Shown here: positions 1 to 13,480 of the stretch, in pieces
How positions within the stretch are numbered: position 1 is the first letter of the stretch
Layout of the letters: each line of letters starts with the position of its first letter
From: Anaeromyces robustus
Taxonomy: Eukaryota; Neocallimastigomycota; Neocallimastigomycetes; Neocallimastigales; Neocallimastigaceae
Length of the DNA stretch: 64,000 bases
Assembly (NCBI GenBank): GCA_002104895.1
Contig: MCFG01000173.1
Span: 56,001 to 120,000, forward strand
Direction of reading: 5' to 3'
Notes under the pieces: generated by a model
Told to the model about the DNA's origin: nothing
What the model saw: the letters and a program-made list of their open reading frames with translations, nothing else
The model's database searches: none
Translations under genes and position numbers: made by a program

Positions 1-187
1 TATAGTTTTGTATTTTAACGTATAGAAATTATATATAAAGAAAAAAATTCTTTTTTTTTTATCTTTAAAATAATCAATAATCAAATTTATATATATGTAA
101 ATAATATAAAATAATAATTTATTAATTATTATTAAGCAAGGATATAAAAAACTATAAAGAATCAACTAGAAAAAAAATTAAATAAAA

Positions 188-1394
188 ATGAAACTTCAAC
201 AATATTTTAAAGGATTATTATTATTATTCCTTTGCTTTGCTTTAGTTTTTAGTAATCCAACTATTTTGGATAAAAATGAAAATGAAGTTTATGTTAATAT
301 TACTTTAGCTAAACCATTAGAAAAAAGAGCTGATATTGGTATCTATACTTCTTCCGTTGGTAATTATTTAATATCTAAATATGTTACGTAAGTTTTATTA
401 TATATATTTCTTTTCTTTTTTTTTTTAAACAAAATATGTTATAGCTATTTATATAACTAATATACTTTTAATTATTTATTATAATTATAAATAATATTAT
501 ATTTTTATGATTATATATTATATGTATTTTTTAATATCTTTTTTTTGAAATACTTTTTTTTTTGTTACTACCTTTATTATTTTTGTTAGTCGTAATATTT
601 ATTATGATGGTTTAAAGAATCTTGATATATATAATGATAAAAGTAATAATAAAAAAAATAAACCAGTAATTATTTACATCTGTGGAGGTACATGGGTTTT
701 TGGTGAAAAATCTTTTTATTCTTTACTTGGAGATTATTTGAGTAAAATCGGTTATGTAACAGTCATACCAAATTATGCTCAATTTCCATTTGGTAATGTT
801 AATGATATGATTCATGATATCAGTAGTGCTATTAATTGGACATATAATAATATTGAAAAATATAATGGTGATAATCGTAATATGATTCTTCTTGGTCATT
901 CATCTGGTGCTCATCTTTCAGCTCTTACACTTATAAGAAATTCACTTGATATTAGTGGTGATAAAGAATTTTCAGGTATTAGAGAATTACCACAATTTCA
1001 AAAAACTATTCTTTTAGGTGGTCCTTATGATTTTGATCTTTTTTCAGATATTGCTAAAAAAACTGGTGAAGTACCTGAAAATAGTAATTTTGAAATTTTT
1101 GCACAAACTATATTAGGTTCTAAATATTCTTGTCCAACTGATATTTTAAAATCTTTCGGAGATAAATCTATTCAAAATCTTAGTACTAATAGTTTCATTC
1201 TTGTTCATTCTACCTTAGATAATGTAGTTCCTCTTTCATCTGCTTCTGGATTAGCAGATCAAATTCGTAGAACAAGTAATATACCAGTTAACATTTATTA
1301 TGCTGATGGATTTCAACATTGTGGTATAACTGAAGGTGTAATGAGTGGTGATATTAATGCTAGAAATACTCTTAAATCTATTATTGAAAGTTAA
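188..1394 (+). CDS. Secreted isoprenylcysteine methylesterase-like alpha/beta hydrolase
   Basis: Two exons, 188-387 and 590-1394, joined across a GT-AG intron (GTAAGT donor, TTAG acceptor), give 334 residues. The first 22 or so residues are a hydrophobic signal peptide, so the product probably enters the secretory pathway. The body matches the isoprenylcysteine methylesterase branch of the alpha/beta hydrolases. There is an oxyanion-hole-like segment CGGTW at residues 98-102, a nucleophile elbow GHSSGAH with Ser171, and likely Asp277 (TLDNVVP) and His310 (FQHCG). The PNYAQFPFG segment followed by a helix ending in NNIEKYNGD is also typical of the group. Known members demethylate prenylated C-termini, but fungal relatives also act as general esterases, so the substrate is open. 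Cys98 replaces the His usual in related lipases. The intron removes an in-frame stop, which supports the model. Confidence 0.85.
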
Positions 1395-2093
1395 GAAAAA
1401 ATAACAATAATTATTATTTTAATATTTTATGGGTATATAAAGAATATTTTTTTTTACTGTAATGTAAAAAAAAATATATATATATATATATATTAAGAGT
1501 TTTAAATATATCAAATAAATAATATAACAAAATAATATAAAAAGGAAAACAAAATAACAAAGAAATATAAATCAAATTAACAAAATATAACAAACAATTA
1601 TATATAAAATAAAATAATAAGAAATAAATGTAAAAAAAAAAATTATAAAATAAAATAATAAGAAATAAATGTAAAAAAAAAAAATTATAAAATAAAATAA
1701 TAAGAAATAAAAAAATAATAAAAAAATAAGTATATTTTAAAACCAATATAATATTATATATATAATAGATTTGAGTGTGAGATTAGTTTTAAAAACTATG
1801 TATTATATGTATTATTAAATAAATTGAATATATATTAAAAAGTTTTTTTAACTAATTTTTTTTTATAGCTTTCTTTTCTTACTTTATTAATTATTTTATT
1901 ATTATTATTTTTACTTATTTATTTTTACTTTCATTTTATATTATGATAAAAATTGAACTGTATATTAATAATTTATTAAAGTTATCCATTTTCTAACATG
2001 AATTATTAAATATTATTTAAATACTAATAAATGTTAAAGGATAAATGTTTTTATTAATGTTTAAATAATATAATAATTATCATATAAAATGAT

Positions 2094-2124
<31 letters not shown>

Positions 2125-2794
2125 TTTGTGTATTAATAATTTATTTATTTATTAATTTATTTATTTATTTATTTATTTATTTATTTGTGTATTAATAATT
2201 TATTTATTTATTTATTTATCTATTAATTATAAATTTACTTATTTATTGTAGTTTTTTTATTGAAATATATTAGTTTTTATTTATTAATGAATTGTTATGA
2301 ATTTAATTATTTAATTTATAATATTATAATTATATACATTTATTATTTATTATAGATTTATTTTAATTATTAATTTATTTATTTAATTTGTTATTTATTT
2401 TTATTTATAATTAATAAATTAAATAAATGTATAAATTTTATTATTTTTATTTTATTATAAGTTATACAAATATAATAGTTAAACTATCCATCTTTTAGAA
2501 ATTTAACATTTTTTTTTTTTTTTATACTTTCCATTTATTATTATTTTTTTAATTATTTATTTATTCACCATATTTATTGGAAAGAAAATAATATTTTTAA
2601 TGAAATTTAGATCTATTCATTAGTGATTTCAACATTTCAACATATACCATATAATAATTATAGTAAAAAAAAAAAAAAAGATAAATAATTTTTTTAATAG
2701 AAACTAATTGAAAAAAAAAAAAAGAACATTTTTATTATAAAACAACAACAACAACAACATCATTTTTTTTATTAAATAAATAATTTTTATAATA
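1395..2794. other. Intergenic region, no gene seen
   Basis: A/T-only spacer between two same-strand genes. It holds poly-A/T runs, a duplicated 45-bp A-rich stretch near 1615-1700, and interrupted TTTA arrays near 2095-2216. In those arrays a GTGTATTAATAATTTA segment recurs at a 59-bp spacing. A minus-strand open frame at 1414-1746 encodes only Phe/Leu/Ile/Tyr-rich sequence and is a composition artefact. Confidence 0.7.
2095..2216. repeat. Interrupted TTTA microsatellite, duplicated
   Basis: TTTA repeats are broken by a GTGTATTAATAATTTA interruption seen at about 2128 and again at about 2187. The array therefore looks like a 59-bp segmental duplication within a microsatellite. Confidence 0.8.
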
Positions 2795-4371
2795 ATGAAA
2801 TTAAGAGAGAAAAAAAAGATAAATTTTAAAGACCAATTAGAACATACTGATTATGATGGAAGTGAAGATGAATATAAAGAAGAATCAGGAGCAGAAGAAG
2901 AATCAGATTCAATGTCAGAAGTTGAAGAAGAAGAAGAAGAAGAGAAAGAGGAAGAGGAAGAAGAGGTAAAAGTTACCAAAAAAAAGAAAAATAATAATAT
3001 TAAAATGAAAAAAGAATTAGGAGATGAAAAGCCTTTAAAATCAACAAAAAAGAAAACTGTTACAAAGAAAAAAAGTCCAATTATTAAAAAAGAAGTTAAA
3101 AGTCAGAGTTCTAATAATAAATCCACAATTTTAATGGAATCAGATAGTTCAGATAATGATAATGTAGATAAATCAGAAAAAGAAATTTTAGAACTTCAAA
3201 AAGCTCATTTTTCTAATTGGGAATCAGAATTAACAAAAAAAGCAGATTTTTATAAAATAAGGAAAAATCAATTACAAAATAGTCATAGTGATTGTAGTAA
3301 TGAATTTGAATTTATTTATGATAGTGATGATACCAATAGTGCTATGGACATTGAAGATGAAGATAACACTATCAATACCCGTATTCATTCAGAAAAAACT
3401 AAAAATAAAAATATTTCAAACCAAAATACAAATACTTCATCAGAAAGTTATGAAGAAGTTTCAGAAAAATTAGTAGAAATTATATTAAAAACTTTGGAAT
3501 CCGATTTTATGATACCTATTACTAAAGGTGTTAAAAAAAGTTATACTAGTTTTTTGAAAAGTCAAATAGCTAATAATCCTAATTTGAAAAATGAATTATT
3601 AAATTTAAATGTTTTAAATTCAACAGAAGTAAATGAAAATAATAATGATAATACTACTTTAGTATCAGCTACAGATAAAAATAAAACTATAAAAGAAAAC
3701 ACAAATAAAAAAAATAATAATAAAAATAATACTAATAATACTAATAGTAATAATACTAATGATACTAATAATAATAATAGTAATAATACTTCAGTAGCTT
3801 CTACACCCACGGCTACTACACCAGTAACCCCATTAACAACTAAAGATAATAATGATAATGAAATTGTTAATAATGATAGAGCATCTTTATTTAACAAAAG
3901 TGATCTTAATGAATCAATTAATAATGAAATAGTTAAATCACCTACAACTGAGATACCCAAAAAAAGAAAAAGAGGAAGACCACCAAAGAATAAAAATGCA
4001 AGTGCAGGTTCTTCCACTAAAGTATCAAGTAATGCATCTACTCCTATGTCCGCATCACCTACTCAATCTCAATCTAAATCTAAATCTCAATCTAAGTCAT
4101 TACAAAATGATAAAAATAAAAATTCATTAAAAATAACATCATTCTTTAATCAAGTTTCTTCATCTCTTGAATCAACTTCACCTATTAAAAAATCAAAAAG
4201 AAGGAAAACTTCTAAATCTAAAGCTGTAGAAACAACAGAAAATCAGACAATGAATATTCAAAATTATTTTATTAAAACTGAAGATAATAATAATAATAAT
4301 AATAATGATAATAGTAATACTTCTATTTCAAATTTAATTACACCAACTAAAGATGTAGATAATGATAACAA

Positions 4372-4403
<32 letters not shown>

Positions 4404-5366
4404 ATAAAAATAGTAATAGTAAAAATAAGAAAAGTAAAAATAGTAATGATGATACAGAAAATTTAGATTCTATAAAATTATTTAAATGTAATGTAGTTGG
4501 TAGTAATTATAAATGTTTTTTCCCATCTTGTAATCAAAGTTTTAATACTAGTGAAGATTTAATAAAGCATTTAGCTTCTTATTTCCATGATATATTTACA
4601 TTTATAGACAATAGACTTATAGAGAAATATTCATGTAAGTTTTATAATTTATACATATTTAATTTATAATATATATTTTATTTTTTTTATTATATATTAT
4701 TTTTTTTTTATTATGCAATTATATTATTATATAAACATAAATTTAATATATACATATATATATATATATATAATACATATATATAAATCATTTTATTCTT
4801 AAAAATATTATTAATTAATTTATTGATTAATAATAAAATTTGGTAATATTGGAATAATCAAACAAACGAACAAACAAACAAACAAATAAATAAATAAATA
4901 AATAAAAAAAAAAAGATACTTCAGGTGTTGAAGCAATGGAATTATATAAAAAATTACCATTAGAAGATAATCATTATGAATCATCAAAAAAATATAATAT
5001 TATGATTGCTAATCGAAAATTAGATATATGTTTATTTGAATATTTACCATTAAAATTAAATATTAAAAGAAAAGAAGAATTTCAAGAATTTAAAAAAAGT
5101 AATATTACAAAAAATGAAAAAGCTAAAATTTATACACCTTATCCTAATAAAAGTTATCAAATTTTCTTTAAAAAAAATGTCTTTGAATGGAAATTAATGG
5201 CTTATGAAAATATTCGACCTAATGTTGAAGATTTTGAAATCGTCCCTGAAAAGTAAGAATGAAAAAAAAAAAAAAAAAAAAACAATTTTTTTTTAAGAAT
5301 ATCAATTGTTGATTATTATTATTTATTATTATTATTATTTATTATTATTATTCATCATTATTATTC

Positions 5367-5398
<32 letters not shown>

Positions 5399-8268
5399 TT
5401 ATTCATTATTTATGGTTTTATTTTATTTTAATATTTCTTTTTTTCTAGAAAAGCTTTACAATATTTACATCATGCAAATAAAATAGATGTCAAATTTCAA
5501 AATCGTAAATCAAAAGCAGAAGAATTGGAAACTGTTGATCCATTCCAATCAGTGAGTTGTAGTAAATATCTTTTTTTTTTTTTTTTTAAATTTTAAAATT
5601 TTTATTTTTTTATTTTTTTATTTTTCATTTAAATTTAAATTTTATATCATTCATTTATTCAATAAAAGAATATATATTTTATAATTTTGAATATTATTAT
5701 TATTAATACATTATACTAATTTATTTTTTTATTTTTTTTTTTTAAATAAATTTAATAAATAGAAAATAGTGATCATCTTGGTTATATTTTTAACACAGGA
5801 GGTTCTGTATGGGGTCTTGACTGGTGTCCTATTGTTGGAAAAGGTAATAAATGATAAATAAATTGAAAATAAACATAAAATATTATTTACTTATATTTTA
5901 TACTAATATATATATATTATTTATTTTGCTTTATTATATATATAAATATTCCTTATTATTATTGTTATTATTATTATTATTATAATAATTATTATTATTA
6001 TTATTTAATTTAATTTAAATTTAGAAACTCAATATATAGCTGTTGGTGGTTTTAATGGAACAACTGATAAACATTATGTTATTGGTGAAAAAAAAAGTGA
6101 AAAAGGATGTATACAATTATGGAATGTTGGAAAATTAAGTGATGAAAATAATGATGAAATTATTACACCCTTTTTAGATTTAATTATATTACATGATTAT
6201 GGTTATGTTAGTGATTTAAAATGGTGTCCTTATGGGGGTTATGAAGTTGAATCTTTATTTGAAGCAAAAGTAAATTTAAAATATTAAATTAAATTATTAA
6301 TATTTATTAAAGGAATATATATATATATAATATAAATTAGAGAAATTTATAAAAAAAAAATTATAAATTATATAGGGTTATAATATATTTATTAATTTAT
6401 ATTATATGTATATAAATTTCATTTAATTTTTATTATTATTATTATTATTTTTTTTTATAATATAGAAAAAAAATGATCCTAGTATTAAAAAAGGAGTGTT
6501 ACCAAGATTAGGTATATTAGCTGCATCCTTTGGGGATGGTTCAACAAAAATTTTTGTTATTCCTCATCCTCATACTTTAAAAGAAAGTTTAGGTGTAGAC
6601 AAAGATCAACCATTATATGGTATATTGAATTATAATTCTTTATCTATATCTATATATATATATATAAGAATTTCTATTATTTTTTTATTTTATTAATTTA
6701 TTTATATCCAAAATATCATCAAATATTTTCTTATATTTTGTCCCAAAAAATATAAAATTTAATAACATTATTATAAATATTAACAATATTTTATACAAAT
6801 TTATATATATACAAATTCATATATGCATACTTCATTTATTTTTTTTTTTTTTTTTTTTTTTTTTTTCAAAAAAAAAAAGTTAAACTTACACCAATTTTAC
6901 GATTTAGTCATCCTGATACATTATTATGGAAATGTAGTTGGGGTCATAATAAATTATTAGCAGTTGCATGTACTAATGGTTGTATTGCAGTTTATAATAT
7001 TCAAAAATTATTATCATCATCAGAAATTAAAAAGGATGAAAATTCAGGTATAAAAAATAAATATAATATATAATAATAAATAATAATAATAATATATATA
7101 TATAATTTAAATTTATAAAATTTATATATATATATTAATAATAAAAAATGATTTAATTATATAATTTTTTTTTTTTTTTTTACATATTTATATAGATCCA
7201 TATTTATTCTTCCCTGCTCATGATGCTTGTATACAAAAAGTTGAATTTTATGATGAAATGAAAGCTATACGACAACATTATTGGGGAAAAACTATTGAAT
7301 CTGAAGATGATATTCATGATCCTTCATTATTAATATCATGTAGTAATGATGGTAAACTTTCTATTTATGATTTAAGAGATCCTTGGACAAATTGTACTTT
7401 AGTAAGATTAAGAGGTAATTTATTTAAATATATATGTTTATATATATAAATATAACCATTAAAATTTTTTATTATTTATTGGATTTATTTATTTATTTAT
7501 TTATTTATTTTATTAATTAATTATTATTGTATAATAATTAATTTATTTTTTATTAATATCAAAATAATATATCTATATATATTTATATAAAACAATAACT
7601 ACAACAATCGTAACAATAATAAATAAATAAAATAAAATAAAAGCGTTCTTTATAACGACTTCATGGGTACCACATTTAGATTCAATTATTTTAGGAACTA
7701 TGGATAATGATGTAAGAATGCTAAATTTAAAAGAGTCTTGTGAATACGATAAAAATGATCAAAAACATGATGAAGGTGTTAATAAACCTATAGCAACAAA
7801 AGCTTTGATCGTACATCATGGATCTTTATGGGTATATTATCTATTATATTACATTATATTTATTATATTATATTATATTATATTATATTATATTATATTA
7901 TATTATCTATTATATCTATTATATTATATTATATTATATTATATTATTTATAAATGGATTTATAAATAATAGACAATGAATATTAAAAAATAAATATATA
8001 TAATATTTATATGAAATGAAAAAAAAATATATTAACTATAAAAAAATATTTATATTTTTATAATACAATAAATAATAAATATAAATAAAAATAAAACAAA
8101 ATAAAACAAAACAAAAAAAAAACAAAAAAAATTTTTTTTAATATTGTTAAATAAAACTAATATATAGGATATGGAATGTTCAAAGTTTAATTCTTATATT
8201 ATTAGTGGTGGTGTAGATGGCAAATTTAAATTAACTAATAGTCATTATTGGCTTAAGAAAAAAATGGT

Positions 8269-8323
<55 letters not shown>

Positions 8324-9167
8324 TATATATATATATATATATTAATCTTTTATATTAAATGATGTTGTAATATTCATTAATTCATATTTATTATTGTTAT
8401 TATTATTATATAAATAGAAAGTATCTCAAATAGAAATATATCAAATGGAATATGATACGAAGAAAAATTTACTCACTTTTATTGAAGGCTATTCTAATGA
8501 AGTAATATATTTAACTATTTAATAAATAAATTATATATATATTATTATTCATTATATTTTATATTATATATATTTTTTATTTTATTTTGTTTTATTTAAT
8601 TCATATCCATATATATATAATCATTATTATTATTTATTATTATTAATACTTATTTCTTTATTAATATTTATTAATATAAATATTATTATTATTAATATTA
8701 TTATTATTATTATTATTATTTTTTTGTAACTATTTTTTTTCTTTCTCTCTCTCTCTCTCTCTTTTTTTTTTTTCTTTTTTTCTTTTTTTTTATTTATTCT
8801 TTTCATTTTTATAGGAAATAAATATAGTAAAATATAAAAATAATAACTCATTAATAAATTTCTTCCCACCTGAAATTGCTATTCAAAAAGTAATAATAAT
8901 ACATTATAGTAGATTATACAATATTATTTTAATAATTTTATATTTATATTATTATTTTTTTTTTATTTAATATATTTATATATATGAATTTATTGATAAA
9001 AGGCAAAATGGAATTTAAATAAAGAAAGTACTTTATGGGTAGCCTCTGGTTTATCTAATGGACTTGTTAGATTTGAAGTAATTACAAAAAAAGAAAAAAA
9101 AAAAAGTTTTTCATTTTTATTTAATTTTATTATGAATATATATATATATGTATTAATTATGTTATAT
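2795..9167 (+). CDS. TFC6: TFIIIC WD40 subunit, Tfc6/GTF3C2-like
   Basis: Thirteen exons: 2795-4634, 4925-5252, 5449-5561, 5763-5843, 6025-6269, 6466-6619, 6880-7047, 7196-7414, 7644-7831, 8168-8266, 8418-8501, 8815-8889 and 9003-9167. Phase is kept across all junctions, giving about 1252 residues. The N-terminus is acidic and Lys-rich, then Asn/Ser-rich, with an AT-hook-like KRKRGRPPK near residue 390 and a C2H2-like finger (CFFPSC...HLASYFH) near 574-595. The C-terminal half is a WD40 propeller with motifs typical of this subunit: GGSVWGLDWCP, LKWCPYGG, RLGILAASFGDGSTK, SCSNDGKLSIYDLRDPW. In yeast and human the homologue sits in the B-box-binding lobe of TFIIIC, which recruits RNA polymerase III to tRNA genes. 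The last 30 residues (Lys- then Tyr/Ile-rich) and the exon 3 donor are the least certain parts. Confidence 0.85.
8273..8340. repeat. ATA then TA microsatellite in intron
   Basis: About 16 ATA units followed by a TA run, lying inside the intron after exon 10 of the TFIIIC-like gene. Confidence 0.9.
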
Positions 9168-9351
9168 TAAATTAACTTTATTTATTACTTTTTTTATATT
9201 AATTATATAATTATATTGTTTTATATATTAATATATATATTTTATATAAATACTTTTTGGATTATTAGTTGCTTTAAAAATATATTAAATATAATATATA
9301 ATATATAATATAATATTAATAATAAATATTATATATTTCGTTTTAAGTATA

Positions 9352-9413
9352 TTCACATATATAATATTAATAATATATATTATATATTATTAATATTATA
9401 TTATATATGTGAA
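9352..9413. repeat. Long imperfect inverted repeat
   Basis: Arms begin TTCACATATA and end TATATGTGAA. They pair over about 28 bp with one 5-nt asymmetry, almost without loop. It could form a cruciform or be a relic of a small inverted-repeat element. No clear target-site duplication is seen. Confidence 0.75.
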
Positions 9414-10907
9414 AGCATATAAATGTGTGAATAATATATACATTGTAAAATAGAAGGAAAGAACAAAAAATACAATAATGCAATAATCGAAAATACAAAA
9501 ATATATTTTTAGTTATTTATTAGGTTTCTCTCTCTTTTTTTTAATACATTTCAGTTATTATATACAAATATTATATACAAAAAATTAATTTATATATATA
9601 TATATATATATATATCAAATATCAATATATATATCTTGATATATCTAATTATTTAACTATTTAACTATTTAACTTTTTAACTCTTTAATTATTTAATTAT
9701 TTAATTATATATTTATACCAATGAATTTTATTATTTTTTTTTTATTCATATTTAATTTAATTATTATTATTATTATTGTTTTTTTTTTTTTAAATTTCAT
9801 AACTTTTTTATATATATTTGTTTTATATTATTATAATTATTATACGTATTAATTATTATAAATCATAATTTAAGCTTTTAAGGTTAGAAAATATTATATA
9901 TAACAAAAAAGAATTATTCAATGACTCATATAACTCAAAAGACAAAAAAGTTAAAAAAAATAAAATAATAAAAAAAAAAAAAAAGGAAAAAAAGGAAAAC
10001 AATAAAAAAAAAAAGAAAAAGTTATTTTTGTTGCTATTGTTAAATTATAAAATTATATATATTAAAAATAATTGTATTGTATATATAAAGTTTTTTTTTT
10101 TTTTTTTTTTAAAAAGAAAACTTTATTTCATTATTATTAATATTATCAATATATTATATACATTTTTCTTTCTTTCTTTTTTTGTTTTAAACTTTTTAAG
10201 TTGATACCCATAGTATTGTCTATATTAACATTAGTCAAGGATAATATTCATTAATGCAGTCAAAGGATAGGGTTCATTGTATTATTTTATTTTTTTGTTT
10301 TCAATTTTTTATTATAAAAGACAATTATAAGATTGATAATAAAAATAATAAAACATAAAACAATTATTAATTCATAACTTTTCAATAATAATTGTGATCA
10401 TAAATAATAATATATAATAATAATTAATAGTTAATAATAATAAAGAATAGTTAAACTATGATCCTATATAATAATATAAAATAAATAATATTAATAAACA
10501 ATATAAAATATTCAATTACACTAATATATATTATATAATATAATTATTATTATTATTTATTATTTATTATTGCCAAAAAAAAAAGAAAAAATTAATATTC
10601 ATATGAAAACTACTTTTAATAGATAGGAAAAAAGAATAGTTTTTTTTTATCTTTTCTTTTAAAAAAAAATATTCTATTTGTATACAAAAATCATTTATAT
10701 TAAAATATATTGTTAATAAATGTTAATAGTTATTTTTTTTTTTTTTTTTTACATAAAACAAAAAAAAAATGTTTAAATTCTTTAAATAATATATATATAT
10801 ATAAATATTTTCATTTTTTTCATATTATTTAATATTATTTAATATTTATTATATATTACCAGTACTGTTTAATGGTATAATTATATATACAATATATATG
10901 TATAATA

Positions 10908-10938
<31 letters not shown>

Positions 10939-11519
10939 CATACAATGTAACAATATTCACACATATAATTATGTATTGATTATCATAATCATAATATCAT
11001 AATATCATAATATCATAATATCATAATATAATATATTTTTATTTTAATTAATAAATTAACAATAGTGTATTTATATACATTTAATTTTTTTTTTTTTTTC
11101 TAAAATCTGAAACCTCCTAAATAAAAGTAATATATGACAATGACAATATTAATTTATTAATTCTCTATGATAAAAAAAAAAAAGAAGATAAATTTTAAAC
11201 ATTTTTATTAAATCTTTGGTAAATTTATTATTAGTCATTAGTAATAGAAGATATGAAATATCAAATTAAAATTAAGATGAATTTATTAATATAATATATT
11301 TGAAAATATATATATATATATACATACAAAATTATCATATTTTCTTTTAATAAATTCAACTACAATATTAATAAAGTATTTATATTAATGTTTATAATAT
11401 TAATAAATAAATCACTATATTGTAATGTAAAACATAGTGGCGCATGTATGATATAGACTATATTATTAACATCATTAACATCTATCCATTATAAAAAAAA
11501 TGAATCTGATTATTTTATA

Positions 11520-11520
11520 A

Positions 11521-11582
<62 letters not shown>
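11520..11582. repeat. AAAT microsatellite
   Basis: About 15 near-perfect units of TAAA in intergenic DNA. Confidence 0.9.
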
Positions 11583-11583
<1 letters not shown>

Positions 11584-12473
11584 CTAAATAAATAATAAAA
11601 TATTTAATATTTTTTATATAATCAAACTTTATTAAATAATATTTAATATTATTAATAATAATATATAAATATAATAAAGAAATTCTCCTTGGAAATTCTT
11701 ATTAATTAATATGGTTTTTCCTATTGGCCTTTTAAATCATACCATTTTTTTTTTTTTAATTAAATTTAAATATTTTACGTGAATTACTATATATGGAAGT
11801 CAGATGTAAGTTTTATTACCATTGTATTACTTTTATAAAATAATAAAACAAAAAAAAAAATTATGATTCATTAAAAATATTAACAATAGAAAATAATGAT
11901 TAATATATTATATTATATAATTGTTAAAATAATTAATAATAAATGATTAATAATATTTTTTTTTTTAATTAATTAATATAAAACAAAAACAAAAAAACAC
12001 GAAAGATAAAAAAAAAATTAAAAAAAAAAAGAAATAATTTAAATTTTTAATAAATTATATTTAAAAATAATGGGATACTTAATTTTATAGTAATTTTCTT
12101 TTTTCTTTTTAACCATAAAAGATTAAATTAAAATAAAATAAAAGTTGAAATAAAATAAAGAACTTGTTAAATACAAAATGCAATATTTATATATTATTGA
12201 AAACTTTATTGAAAAAAAATAATAAACAAATATTACAATAATTAATACATAATAATGGTATTTTAATATATTCAATAATGATCAAAATTAATGTAATAAA
12301 AATGCTTTTATTATTCGAACTTTTTTATATAAATTTTGATAGTATTATATTTAGAATTTTTTTTTCAATAATTATCTTCGATTTATGAGTTTATGCTCAT
12401 ACTAAAATAATTATTTTTTCCATTCCTATATTTGATTTTCATTTCCTAAAAAAACTTAATATTAATAATAATT

Positions 12474-12851
12474 TTATGTATCAAATAATGGGATAAGATA
12501 ATTATAATCATCTAAAGATAGATTTTTATCTTTTGCAATTTCATGACTAAGTACATATAATTCACCAAATTCATTGTCGCAAGTATTACGAATGTCACAA
12601 CCATGTAATGATGGAATAATTTCTGTAATATCTAGAAAAATATCATTTGTATCATCTATTCTAATATTTCGATATCCACTATTTTCACTAGTTTTATATA
12701 TTCTACCACCAATACACTCATTATTAGCATTATATATTCCTTCACCTGCTGCTAATATAAGCATAGCTATTTGCTCTGTTAAATGATTTTGAGCACTAGC
12801 TATTACTTCATTAACAAATATTATTAATATAATAGATAAATTAAATAACAT
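12474..12851 (-). CDS. Small secreted protein of unknown family
   Basis: Single-exon frame of 125 residues starting at 12851. Residues 1-20 (MLFNLSIILIIFVNEVIASA) look like a cleavable signal peptide. The mature part is acidic and of normal composition, unlike the Ile/Asn/Tyr noise of random frames here. It holds three cysteines (ECIGG, HGCDIRNTCDNE) and a conserved-looking IRIDDTNDIFLDITEIIP stretch. I do not recognise a family. The next gene on the opposite strand, 1.86 kb away head to head, is the cellulosomal GH3-GH6 enzyme, so shared regulation is possible but not shown. Further exons could lie outside this frame. It is also possible that it is a remnant of a longer secreted protein. Confidence 0.6.
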   Translation of the reverse strand: MLFNLSIILIIFVNEVIASAQNHLTEQIAMLILAAGEGIYNANNECIGGRIYKTSENSGYRNIRIDDTNDIFLDITEIIPSLHGCDIRNTCDNEFGELYVLSHEIAKDKNLSLDDYNYLIPLFDT

Positions 12852-13356
12852 AGTATTTGTTTAAAAGATAAATAAAAATGTAAAATATTTCAATTATTAA
12901 TTTATTAAAATATATTTTATAAAACAATAAATAAATAATCAAAAATATTAATTATAATATAATAATTATAAATATAAAATTCAAAAAGAATAATATCTTA
13001 TTATTAAAATAATGTATTTTCTCTCTTATAAAAAGAATATAATTTTAAAAAAAAAAAGAGAATTAATAATGTAATTAGTTAATTAATAATATAAAACATA
13101 TTAAATTAATATAAGTAATAACATTTATTTCCATATAATATTAGTATTAATATTATCTATAGAAATTATATATTTATTTAATGTAGATGTTGTAATATAT
13201 GAAAATAAATTATATAAAATCGATTGAAATAGTTGTTATTTTCCTTATTCTTTTATTCTTTTTTATCAATTTTTCTATGAATGATACATAATAATAAAAA
13301 GTTAAAAAAAAAAAAATGTATTATCATATCATCTTGAGTTAAATATGTATAATAAT

Positions 13357-13382
13357 AAATAATAATAATAATAATAATAATA

Positions 13383-13436
<54 letters not shown>

Positions 13437-13480
13437 TAATTATAATAATTAATAATAATAAATAATAATAATAAATAATA
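13357..13480. repeat. TAA microsatellite
   Basis: AATAAT/TAA units with a few interruptions over about 120 bp. Confidence 0.85.

Larger units (their letters stand above)
9168..12473. other. Long A/T desert, no gene seen
   Basis: 3.3 kb without a credible exon on either strand. It contains a long imperfect hairpin at 9352-9413, many poly-A/T runs and an AAAT array at 11520-11582. Two less A/T-biased islands lie near 10200-10280 and 11430-11480. The first carries an imperfect direct repeat (AGTCAAGGATA / AGTCAAAGGATA), and neither is open for more than a few codons. Confidence 0.65.

Noticed and set aside
1414-1746. Minus-strand Phe/Leu/Tyr-rich frame that looks like a membrane protein
   Set aside because: Pure A/T low-complexity DNA with duplicated A-rich segments; no conserved feature.
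3562-4017. Minus-strand Leu/Val-rich frame
   Set aside because: Antisense of the Asn/Thr-rich region in the TFIIIC-like protein; similar antisense frames occur over the Sec2-like gene (52926-53183, 55221-55709).
8630-8869. Minus-strand Lys/Arg/Glu frame
   Set aside because: Reverse of CT- and T-rich intron sequence plus the start of a TFIIIC-like exon.
10190-10290. Less A/T-rich island suspected to be a tRNA or small RNA gene
   Set aside because: No cloverleaf, A-box or B-box pattern could be found on either strand; only a short imperfect direct repeat is present.
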